Assembly (NCBI GenBank): GCA_030614945.1
Contig: JAUXAH010000052.1
Location: 1 to 10,008, forward strand
From: Phycisphaerae bacterium
Lineage (GTDB): Bacteria; Planctomycetota; Phycisphaerae; Sedimentisphaerales; SG8-4
Reading direction: 5' to 3'
DNA length: 10,008 bases
Shown here: positions 1-5,725 of the stretch, in pieces
Position numbering within the stretch: position 1 is the stretch's first letter
Layout: each line of letters starts with the position of its first letter
Position numbers and translations under genes: made by a program
Notes under the pieces: generated by a model
What the model was told of the DNA's origin: nothing
The model's database searches: none
Seen by the model: only the letters and a program-made list of their open reading frames with translations

Positions 1-1
1 G

Positions 2-649
2 GAAAATCAAGTCAGAAGCCTCCAGAACGCCCTCGAAGCCAAAACCGAAGAGGTTCAGCTAACCAAGATCCAGTCCGACCGCCTCGAATTGGAGTTCAGG
101 ACCAAGGATGAAGCAATAGCCAGGTTAAGAGCATCACTCAATACCGCAAAAACAAACAAGGAATATGCCGCAGTCCTCACCATGCTCAATACGACCAAAG
201 CCGATAATTCCAAAATCGAAACCCAGGTTCTGGAATTGTTGAGAGATATTGAGGATGACGAAGCCGAAAGCGGAAAAATACAAAACCAGATAGACGAGCA
301 AAAACAGACGCTTGAGCAGACCCGAAAAGAAGCCGAGCTCCTGGCAGCTAAATACCAGGCCGAAATCGAAGAAATCCAGGCTGAATGGGACCAGCTTGCA
401 CAGACCATACCGGACGAGCCGCTGCAGGTTTTCAAACGCGTCGCAGAAACATACGATGGAGAAGCGATGGCAGTGATTGGCCGGCAGGAGGGCAAAACAG
501 AGGGCTATACCTGTGGGGGCTGCTTTATGGGCATCACCGCTGAGTCCGTTAATTTGCTTATGACTAAAGATGACATAATCCGCTGTCCAAACTGCACAAG
601 AATACTTGTGCTTGGAACCGAAAAAGGATACTTGACACCTGATGCCTGA
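2..649 (+). CDS. Coiled-coil / C4 zinc-ribbon protein, 5' end outside window
   Basis: The frame is open from base 2 to the TGA at 647-649, so about 215 C-terminal residues are visible and the N-terminus lies upstream. Most of the visible part is charged, Glu/Lys/Gln-rich, heptad-like sequence, as expected for a long coiled coil. The C-terminus carries two cysteine pairs, CGGC and CPNC, about 25 residues apart, which form a C4 zinc ribbon. This arrangement matches the COG1579/PF02591 family (DUF164-type zinc-ribbon proteins). Family knowledge suggests nucleic-acid or protein binding, but no precise role is established. In many bacteria such a gene sits next to an RNase HI-family gene, as it does here. 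The only internal start in the visible part (TTG at 89) is not needed and should not be taken as the start. Confidence 0.85.
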   Translation, partial: ENQVRSLQNALEAKTEEVQLTKIQSDRLELEFRTKDEAIARLRASLNTAKTNKEYAAVLTMLNTTKADNSKIETQVLELLRDIEDDEAESGKIQNQIDEQKQTLEQTRKEAELLAAKYQAEIEEIQAEWDQLAQTIPDEPLQVFKRVAETYDGEAMAVIGRQEGKTEGYTCGGCFMGITAESVNLLMTKDDIIRCPNCTRILVLGTEKGYLTPDA

Positions 650-1235
650 CGCTCGCCCAGCCCATAGGATGGGCGGGGCTCGGGCATCGAAACACGAGAT
701 GCGGGATACGAGAAACGAAGTAATTGCTTATATAGATGGCGGCAGCAGAGGAAACCCGGGGCCGGCCGCTGCCGGCTTCACTTTAACCGACCACGCCGGA
801 ACTCAATTACAGGCAAAGGCATTCTTCATCGGCCGAACCACCAACAACGTAGCCGAATATACCGGTATCATAAAGGCCCTCGAAGCCGCAAAACAAATTG
901 GTGCCGAACGGATAACGGTTTTCAGTGACAGCGAGCTGCTCGTCAGACAGCTTAATGGCAAATACAAGGTTAAAAGTGAGCTAATCAGGCCCCTTTTCCG
1001 GCAGGCCGTCGACCTGCTCGGTGAGTTTGAAAGCTGGAAGGTTCAGCACATTGTTAGAGAGAAAAACAGAGAAACCGACAAACTCGTAAACCAGGCATTA
1101 AATCTCGAACGGGACGTTACCGATTTTCGATTGCCGATTGCCGATTGCCGATTGACAGCAAAGCCAACAGTAGCAAAATTTGAAAATCGAAAATCGAAAA
1201 TCGAAAATCCAACTCGGTCCGGCTCGGCGTGCTAA
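642..1235 (+). CDS. rnhA: Ribonuclease HI family protein
   Basis: RNase H fold protein that would cleave the RNA strand of RNA-DNA hybrids. Counting from ATG 642, the four acidic catalytic residues are present: D32 (YIDGGSRGNPGP), E72 (NNVAEYTGI), D96 (FSDSELL) and D146 (NRETDKLVNQAL). The domain ends near residue 155. The remaining ~42 residues are translated 7-bp repeats and are probably not functional. Three in-frame starts exist. ATG 642 overlaps the upstream stop by 8 nt, but the first ~20 residues it adds come from a palindromic repeat. ATG 669 lies inside that repeat. ATG 699 starts just before the conserved domain and is my preferred biological start. The stop overlaps the GTG of purN by 7 nt. 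I am sure of the family, less sure of start and true C-terminus. Confidence 0.88.
   Translation: MPDARPAHRMGGARASKHEMRDTRNEVIAYIDGGSRGNPGPAAAGFTLTDHAGTQLQAKAFFIGRTTNNVAEYTGIIKALEAAKQIGAERITVFSDSELLVRQLNGKYKVKSELIRPLFRQAVDLLGEFESWKVQHIVREKNRETDKLVNQALNLERDVTDFRLPIADCRLTAKPTVAKFENRKSKIENPTRSGSAC
650..682. repeat. Palindromic element copy 1 (inverted orientation)
   Basis: The core GCCCAT-AGG-ATGGGC (659-673) is a perfect 6-bp hairpin with a 3-nt loop. Read on the minus strand, the whole segment aligns almost base for base with the copies at 3478-3508 and 1412-1441. It lies directly after the stop of the zinc-ribbon gene and inside the N-terminal extension of the RNase HI ORF. Translated on the minus strand it gives PRPSYGLGE, which resembles the peptide encoded by the other copies. 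Confidence 0.75.
1121..1209. repeat. Two opposed 7-bp tandem arrays forming an imperfect inverted repeat
   Basis: Five heptamers of the type CGATTNN run from 1121 to 1155 (one CGATTTT, three CGATTGC, one CGATTGA). Four exact GAAAATC heptamers run from 1182 to 1209. GAAAATC is the reverse complement of a rotation of CGATTTT, so the two arrays face each other as imperfect arms with about 26 nt between them. The array lies in the 3' end of the RNase HI ORF and runs up to the beginning of purN. Confidence 0.9.
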
Positions 1236-1906
1236 TCAGCGGCGGCGGAACCACGTTGATGAATATTCTCGAATATATTAAACAAGGTCGGCTAAATGCC
1301 GAAGTCGCCGTCGTGATAAGCTCACGCTCAACCGTAGCCGGCGTCGAAAAGGCAAAAGCCGCCGGACTCGACGTGAAAATCATTCGCAAAAAAGACTTCC
1401 CCGACATCGATGAATCCCGCCCCTCGGAGGGGCTGGATGAATTCAGCAAACGCATCGAAGAAGAATTTGTCGATGCAAACGTTGACCTCATCATCCAGGG
1501 CGGCTGGCTGTGCCTCTGGAAAATACCACCTCGATATTTACCCCGCACGTCCGACGGGCGGGGCGAGTACCGCGTGATGAACATACACCCCGCCCTGCTC
1601 CCGAGCTTCGGCGGAGAGGGTATGTGGGGACATCACGTCCACGAGGCCGTTCTTGCGGCCGGCTGCAAAGTAAGCGGCTGCACTGTGCATTTTTGCACAA
1701 ACGAATATGATAAAGGACCAATAATTGTCCAGCGCACCTGCGATGTCAAAGACGCCGACACCCCGGAAACCCTCGCCGCCAGAGTTTTTGAGCAGGAATG
1801 TATCGCATATCCGCAGGCAATAAGACTGTTCGCAGAAGCTAAATTACTCGTTCACCCCGCCGTTCCGGGGCGTCCGGCCTGGGTCTCGGTCGTGACCCCG
1901 GAATAA
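1229..1906 (+). CDS. purN: Phosphoribosylglycinamide formyltransferase-like protein (PurN family) with two repeat-derived insertions
   Basis: GAR transformylase family: transfers the formyl group of 10-formyl-THF to GAR in purine synthesis. Seen here are LISGGG near the N-terminus, the catalytic N118 and H120 in MNIHPALLP, and D151 in NEYDKGPI, all conserved. From GTG 1229 the protein is 225 aa, against about 210 for the family. The extra length is explained by two in-frame palindromic insertions, SRPSEGLDE at residues 63-71 and RTSDGRGE at 106-113, plus a repeat-like C-terminal tail (HPAVPGRPAWVSVVTPE). The start is odd. In-frame codons upstream encode VRLG, which would complete the first strand, but no ATG, GTG or TTG lies between the in-frame TGA at 1181-1183 and GTG 1229. 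The original start was probably lost to the heptamer array. Translation is probably coupled to the RNase HI stop, which overlaps the GTG. Whether the protein is active is uncertain. Confidence 0.87.
   Translation: MLISGGGTTLMNILEYIKQGRLNAEVAVVISSRSTVAGVEKAKAAGLDVKIIRKKDFPDIDESRPSEGLDEFSKRIEEEFVDANVDLIIQGGWLCLWKIPPRYLPRTSDGRGEYRVMNIHPALLPSFGGEGMWGHHVHEAVLAAGCKVSGCTVHFCTNEYDKGPIIVQRTCDVKDADTPETLAARVFEQECIAYPQAIRLFAEAKLLVHPAVPGRPAWVSVVTPE
1412..1441 (+). repeat. Palindromic element copy 2, in frame inside purN
   Basis: The core GCCCCT-CGG-AGGGGC is a perfect 6-bp hairpin with a 3-nt loop. It aligns with the HPS tail copy at 3478-3508 with only a few differences. It encodes E-SRPSEGLDE without breaking the frame and falls between KDFPDID and FSKRIEEEF, in the region before the strand that carries DLIIQGG. 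Confidence 0.8.
1540..1569 (+). repeat. Palindromic element copy 3, in frame inside purN
   Basis: The arms CCCCGCACGT (1541-1550) and ACGGGCGGGG (1554-1563) pair with one mismatch around a CCG loop, and GCGAG follows as in the other copies. It encodes RTSDGRGE directly before YRVMNIHPALLP, a few residues from the catalytic Asn and His of PurN. It is more diverged than copy 2. Confidence 0.65.
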
Positions 1907-1915
1907 CGGCGGGGT
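1854..1915. repeat. Long hairpin across the purN stop codon
   Basis: The arm at 1854-1870 (ACCCCGCCGTTCCGGGG) pairs with 1896-1915 over 17 bp, with a 3-nt bulge (AAT, 1902-1904). The loop is about 25 nt. The purN stop TAA (1904-1906) lies inside the right arm. It could slow or end transcription, but no T-run follows, so it is not a standard intrinsic terminator. It may be another short repeat. Confidence 0.6.
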
Positions 1916-1956
1916 TCAAAACGGAAAAGCAAAAGTAAAGCGAAAAAAGAAAGGAG

Positions 1957-2074
1957 ATCAGAATATCAGGACATCAGGATGCAGGATATCAGAACATCAG
2001 GATATCAGGTGAGTTTGCCCTGATATCCTGGTAACCTGGTGCCCACTGCCTGATACCCTGATACCCTGATAACC
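1957..2074. repeat. Inverted array of ATCAGG-type units in the purN-hps gap
   Basis: The left half (1957-2009) is a degenerate tandem run of units such as ATATCAGG, ACATCAGG and GATATCAGG. The right half (2019-2074) is the same kind of unit on the other strand (CCTGATAT, then CCCTGATAC repeats). The inner 12 bp CAGGATATCAGG (1998-2009) and CCTGATATCCTG (2019-2030) pair perfectly across a 9-nt loop. Together with the purN hairpin this accounts for most of the 239-nt intergenic space. Confidence 0.85.
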
Positions 2075-2078
2075 TAAA

Positions 2079-2108
2079 TTGTGAACAAACGACAAAGAGC
2101 CATATTAG
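2079..2108 (+). promoter_or_regulatory. Weak promoter candidate for the hps operon
   Basis: TTGTGA at 2079-2084 and CATATT at 2101-2106 (or TATTAG at 2103-2108) lie 16-18 nt apart, 40-65 nt upstream of the hps start and just after the inverted array. This is the only plausible sigma70-like pair in the gap. The match is weak and the organism's consensus is unknown. Confidence 0.2.
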
Positions 2109-2145
2109 TAGAAATAAGCTATCGTCCAATCTCAAGGACCGAGGG

Positions 2146-3558
2146 ATGCAACCTATACTGCAATTAGCACTGGACCACGAAAACCTTGCTCGCGCCCTGA
2201 AGGCCGCCAAAGAAGCAATGGCAGGAGGTGCGGACTGGCTGGAAGCAGGAACGCCTCTTATAAAAAGCGAAGGATTAGATGCCGTGAGGGCCCTTCGGCG
2301 TGAGTTTCCAACTGCGACAATAGTCGCCGATATGAAGATTATGGACGCGGGCCGATTGGAGACCGAATGCGCAGCCAAGGCAGGGGCTAACATAATCCAC
2401 GTTCTTGGTCCGGCGTCGGAGGCGACCATAAATGAATGTATCGAAGCATCCCGGCGTTATGACGCAAAAATTACCGTTGACCTGCTTGGTTTGGGCAGCA
2501 GAGAGCGAATGGTGCAGCGGGCAAAGGAAGCTGAACGGATGGGCGCATATTCGGTGTGTGTCCATACCCCGATAGATATGCAGATGCGAGGACAATTGCC
2601 TTTTGACGACCTCAAGGCGGTGGCATCGGCGGTCAGCATCCCGGTTGCAGTTGCAGGTGGGATAAATTCTGAAACCGCTGCGGATGCAATCAAGGCCGGT
2701 GCGACTATAATTATCGTCGGCGGCGCAATTACAAAATCACCGGATGCCAGGAAAGCCACCGAGACAATAAAGAAGGTTATGGCCACAGGCATCAAAGTGG
2801 AAGCGACCTTTTTCAAGCGTGGCAGTGAGCAAAACATTGCGGAGGTTCTGGCAAAGACCTCCGCTGCCGACGTAACCGAAGCGTTGCATAATACGGGCGA
2901 ATTAGCCGGCATTAAGCCGATTGTGCAGGGGGTAAAGATGGTGGGTCGTGCCTTGACGGTTTGGACCTATCCGGGTGATTGGAGCAAGCCGGTTGAAGCG
3001 ATAGATATGGCCGGTGAAGGACAGGTAATCGTTATAGATGCCGGTGGAATTCCACCAGCGGTCTGGGGCGAGAAAGCTACGAAGAGCTGTTTGCAACGCA
3101 AGCTGGCAGGAGTAGTTATCAACGGTGCTATTCGGGATGTTGCAAATATCCGCGAGATGAGGTTTCCGGCTTTTGCAAGACTTATAACCCCCGTAGCAGG
3201 TGAGCCGAAGGGACAGGGTATAATCGACGTTCCGGTGAAAATCGGCGGTCAGTATATCCGCACCGGTGATTGGATTATAGGTGACGACGACGGCGTTGTG
3301 GCGATTCCCCAGGAAAAGGCCGTGGAAATTGCAAACCGCGCACAGGCAGTTGTCGAACGCGAAGAGCGCGAAATGGCTGAAATTGATGACGGCAGCACTT
3401 TGGGGAAGGTTTCCGAGCTGATGCGCTGGGAACAGTTAAGAAAAAAAAGCGAGCCCCGCCCATCGGCCAGCCCCTCCGAGTCCCGCCCATCCGATGGGCT
3501 GGACGAGGGGCAGGCCAAGGATGGGCTGGGCGAGAGCAAGAACAATGACAAACAGTAA
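2146..3558 (+). CDS. hps: Bifunctional 3-hexulose-6-phosphate synthase / RraA-like fusion protein
   Basis: Residues 1 to about 207 are an HPS domain of the OMP-decarboxylase superfamily. It has D10, E33 and the D62-x-K64-x-x-D67 motif (VADMKIMDAG), and ends in a phosphate-binding region (VAGGINSE, then VGGAI). HPS condenses formaldehyde with ribulose 5-phosphate, or runs in reverse. Residues ~215-430 are an RraA-like (COG0684) domain, with EAIDMAGEGQVIVIDAGG and the NGAIRD metal-site motif. This HPS-RraA fusion is known, mainly from archaea; the role of the second domain is not settled. RBS AAGGA lies 7 nt before ATG 2146. The last ~35 residues (from about 436) are encoded by palindromic repeats rather than domain sequence. 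The ORF overlaps the next gene by 14 nt. The isomerase downstream supports an HPS/PHI (RuMP) role. Confidence 0.92.
   Translation: MQPILQLALDHENLARALKAAKEAMAGGADWLEAGTPLIKSEGLDAVRALRREFPTATIVADMKIMDAGRLETECAAKAGANIIHVLGPASEATINECIEASRRYDAKITVDLLGLGSRERMVQRAKEAERMGAYSVCVHTPIDMQMRGQLPFDDLKAVASAVSIPVAVAGGINSETAADAIKAGATIIIVGGAITKSPDARKATETIKKVMATGIKVEATFFKRGSEQNIAEVLAKTSAADVTEALHNTGELAGIKPIVQGVKMVGRALTVWTYPGDWSKPVEAIDMAGEGQVIVIDAGGIPPAVWGEKATKSCLQRKLAGVVINGAIRDVANIREMRFPAFARLITPVAGEPKGQGIIDVPVKIGGQYIRTGDWIIGDDDGVVAIPQEKAVEIANRAQAVVEREEREMAEIDDGSTLGKVSELMRWEQLRKKSEPRPSASPSESRPSDGLDEGQAKDGLGESKNNDKQ
3451..3535. repeat. Composite palindromic element forming the tail of HPS-RraA (copy 4)
   Basis: The central hairpin GCCCAT-CCG-ATGGGC (3485-3499) has perfect arms. 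It is nested in a longer imperfect inverted repeat: sequence with CCCGCCCATC and AGCCCCTCC on the left matches the reverse complement of GAGGGGCAGGCC and GGATGGGCTGGGCGAG on the right. Copy 4 proper spans 3478-3508 and encodes E-SRPSDGLDE, nearly the same peptide as in purN. The outer arms encode EPRPSASPSE and DGLGES. Confidence 0.8.
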
Positions 3559-4114
3559 CCTGGTTGAGATTAGCAGAGCACAGCTTGCAGGCATCCAGCT
3601 GCTTGTCAGTCAAATAGACCGGGCAGCGTCAGATAAACTGGTTGAGATGATACTGCAAGCCAACAAAGTATTCGTTACCGGCCAGGGCAGAAGCGGCCTG
3701 ATTGCACAGTGCCTGTCTACCCGGCTTGCACAGATGGGATTTAACGTACATATACCGGGCCTGGCAACCTGCCAGAGAATAGAAAAGCCGGACTTGTTGA
3801 TTGCAATTTCCTGCAGCGGAACAACTATAACCACCATCGAGCTCGCCAAGACTTCTCGAAACTCCGGCGCAAAAGTGGCTGTGATAACGGCTCTTAACAA
3901 GTCTCCGCTGGCCGAGCTCGCCACCCATATTGTGTTGATCCCTTCAGACAATGAGGACATAAAAGCCCGGTGCAAATACATTATCGGGCCGAACAATAAT
4001 ACGCTATTTGAGGAAACCGCTCTTTTGTATGTCGACGCGCTGGTTTACATTCTTCTGCAACGAAAAGGAATTTCAGAGGACGTAATAAGTCAACGACATA
4101 CTAATCTTGAGTAA
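3545..4114 (+). CDS. hxlB: 6-phospho-3-hexuloisomerase (SIS domain)
   Basis: Interconverts 3-hexulose 6-phosphate and fructose 6-phosphate, the second RuMP-pathway enzyme. The 189-aa protein is essentially a single SIS domain of normal PHI length. It has GQGRSG at residues 46-51, SCSGTT at 89-94 for sugar-phosphate binding, FEETALLYVDAL at 155-166, and the family-typical ending with an RH-x-NLE motif (RHTNLE). I chose ATG 3545 because the earlier in-frame ATG at 3494 would only add repeat-derived residues (MGWTRGRPRMGWARAR). The start lies inside the last 14 nt of the hps-rraA frame, so translation is probably coupled. The upstream purine-rich GAGAGCAAG is only a modest RBS. Adjacency to HPS makes the PHI assignment strong over a generic SIS protein. 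Confidence 0.92.
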   Translation: MTNSNLVEISRAQLAGIQLLVSQIDRAASDKLVEMILQANKVFVTGQGRSGLIAQCLSTRLAQMGFNVHIPGLATCQRIEKPDLLIAISCSGTTITTIELAKTSRNSGAKVAVITALNKSPLAELATHIVLIPSDNEDIKARCKYIIGPNNNTLFEETALLYVDALVYILLQRKGISEDVISQRHTNLE

Positions 4115-4128
4115 GTCGGAGCCACTGT

Positions 4129-4755
4129 ATGTATTGCAAGGGAAAATTTAGGGAATACCTGGACGACCTGGCGGCGAAAAAACCGGCGCCGGGCGGAGGA
4201 AGTGCTGCAGCTGCGGCCGGGGCGCTGGGGGTTAGCTTGCTTAGTATGGTAGCGAATTTTACTATCGGCAAAGACAAGTACAAAGATGTTGAACCGCAGA
4301 TTCAGGAAATTCTGTTTTCGTCTGAAAGATTACGCGCAGAACTGCAAAAACTAATTGACGAGGATATTGTTGTATATCAAAAGGTATCCGCAGCTTATAA
4401 AATGTCGAAGGAGACAGAAGAAGATAAAGAGGCAAGAACCGAAGCCATTCAGGCGGCATTGAAGACTGCCATGTCTGTGCCTTTGGCGATTTGCCGGAAT
4501 TTGTTTGAGGCAATGAAGCTCTCGACGCCCCTTTTGGAAAAGGGTAATGTCAATCTGGTAAGCGATGTAGGAGTGGCAGCCGAGTTTATTGCTTCCGGTT
4601 TTACCTCGGCCCTTTTGAACGTTGAAATAAATCTGTCCGGCATTAGAGACAGTAACCTGGCAGCCAGGATTAGAGAAGAATCAGCCCTTATGGAAAAAGA
4701 GATACAAGTTATTAGGGAAAACGTTATTAAGCGAACAAAGGAGAAAATCCGATGA
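4129..4755 (+). CDS. fchA: FchA-type methenyl-THF cyclohydrolase / formimino-THF cyclodeaminase family protein
   Basis: The 208-aa, largely helical protein belongs to the FTCD cyclodeaminase family. It has the signature PAPGGGSAAAAAGALG at residues 19-34, then the helix with LIDEDIVVYQK, and a C-terminal half with NLVSDVGVAAEF. Family members either deaminate 5-formimino-THF or hydrolyse 5,10-methenyl-THF to 10-formyl-THF (FchA of purinolytic and acetogenic clostridia and of Methylorubrum). No formiminotransferase gene is visible. The position directly before folD, with ATGA overlap (TGA 4753-4755), favours the cyclohydrolase role in the folate C1 pathway. An RBS-like GGAG precedes ATG 4129 by about 9 nt. 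It is likely co-transcribed with hxlB, whose stop is 14 nt upstream. Confidence 0.88.
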   Translation: MYCKGKFREYLDDLAAKKPAPGGGSAAAAAGALGVSLLSMVANFTIGKDKYKDVEPQIQEILFSSERLRAELQKLIDEDIVVYQKVSAAYKMSKETEEDKEARTEAIQAALKTAMSVPLAICRNLFEAMKLSTPLLEKGNVNLVSDVGVAAEFIASGFTSALLNVEINLSGIRDSNLAARIREESALMEKEIQVIRENVIKRTKEKIR

Positions 4756-5663
4756 CAGCGAGTTTATTACAGGGTGAAAAGGTAGCGTCCGAAATTAAGG
4801 AAGGTTTGAAAAAGGATATCGAAGATTTGAAGGCAAAAGGCGCTCCGCCGCATCTGGTTGCGGTGCAGGTGGGCGAAAATGCCGCGTCAAGGGTATACAT
4901 AAAACAGCAACAGAGGTCCTGTGAAGAAATGGGCATTAAGTATGAACTTAAAGAGCTGCCCGGTGCAACTACCGAGGATGAGTTATTAAATTTCATTGAC
5001 GGCCTGAATCGGGACGACGCCGTCACCGGCATAATCCTTATGATGCCCCTGCCGCAGGGCATAGATGCCCGCCAGGTACAGGTTAGAATCTCACCCGGCA
5101 AAGACGTCGAAGGAATGCACCCTGCCAATATGGGAAGGCTTGTTTACGGTGAAATAGGACTTGCACCCTGTACCGCCCGTGCGGCTTTTGAACTATTAAA
5201 ATCAAGCGGCGTAGAGTTAAAGGGAAAAGAAGTGGTTGTGGTAGGGCACTCAGAAATAGTAGGAAAACCCCTTGCTTTGATGCTGCTTTCTTCGCAGATG
5301 GAATCGCCTACCCCGACCGTTTGTCATATTGCCACGAAGGATTTGGCCTTTCATACCAAAAGAGCTGACATTGTGTTCGTTGCGGCGGGAAAGCCGGGCC
5401 TAATTAAGGCTGATATGGTAAAGGATGGTGTTATTGTAATTGACATCGGTATCAACCGGGTGCCTGTTACCGATGAAAACGGCAATCCGGTATTGAACGA
5501 GAAAGGCAAACCCAAAAAGAAAACCGTTGGAGACGCAGACTTCGAGGGCATAAAGGAAAAAGCCAGTTTCATTACTCCGGTTCCCGGCGGCGTAGGTGTT
5601 GTTACAACTACAATGCTGCTCTACAATACGGTTGAATCCGCCAGGAGAATTGCCGCCCGGTAA
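4752..5663 (+). CDS. folD: FolD-family methylene-THF dehydrogenase, probably lacking cyclohydrolase activity
   Basis: FolD oxidises 5,10-methylene-THF to methenyl-THF and usually also hydrolyses it. The fold is clear: SRVYIKQQQRSCEEMGI at residues 46-62, MMPLPQGID at 97-105, KDVEGMHPANMGRL at 117-130, the nucleotide-binding VVVGHSEIVGKPL at 162-174, and ITPVPGGVG at 274-282. Against E. coli FolD without gaps, the catalytic Lys54 position is Gln53, the Gln98 position is Met97, and the DVDG aspartate is Glu120. The nucleotide loop has GHS where many NADP enzymes have GRS. There are insertions near 183-188 and 238-257, giving 303 aa against about 285. AAAGGAG precedes ATG 4752, which overlaps the fchA stop. 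The family is certain. Loss of the cyclohydrolase step is inferred from these residues and from the fchA neighbour. Confidence 0.93.
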   Translation: MTASLLQGEKVASEIKEGLKKDIEDLKAKGAPPHLVAVQVGENAASRVYIKQQQRSCEEMGIKYELKELPGATTEDELLNFIDGLNRDDAVTGIILMMPLPQGIDARQVQVRISPGKDVEGMHPANMGRLVYGEIGLAPCTARAAFELLKSSGVELKGKEVVVVGHSEIVGKPLALMLLSSQMESPTPTVCHIATKDLAFHTKRADIVFVAAGKPGLIKADMVKDGVIVIDIGINRVPVTDENGNPVLNEKGKPKKKTVGDADFEGIKEKASFITPVPGGVGVVTTTMLLYNTVESARRIAAR

Positions 5664-5725
5664 CAGAAGTAACTGTGAGCATCTTTCGTGATTGATTTTG
5701 GGTTCATCGACACGGAGAAAGTTTT

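Noticed and set aside
505..687. Minus-strand 60-aa ORF starting with a PRPSYGLGE-type peptide
   Set aside because: It is the antisense of the zinc-ribbon gene plus the reversed palindromic element; only its repeat content is informative.
1854..1915. Classical Rho-independent terminator after purN
   Set aside because: The stem is strong, but the sequence after it is A-rich, not T-rich, on the coding strand, and the stem includes the purN stop.
3047..3068. Palindrome GGTGGAATTCCACC inside the RraA-like domain
   Set aside because: It lies in well-conserved coding sequence (AGGIPPAV), is not shared with the other elements, and is likely chance.
3494..3544. Earlier ATG 3494 as the start of hxlB
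   Set aside because: The added residues (MGWTRGRPRMGWARAR) come from the palindromic repeat, and PHI proteins align from the ATG at 3545.
5664..5725. Promoter or terminator in the folD-oxidoreductase gap
   Set aside because: I saw no hairpin with a T-run and no convincing -35/-10 pair in the 62 nt; the genes may be one transcript.
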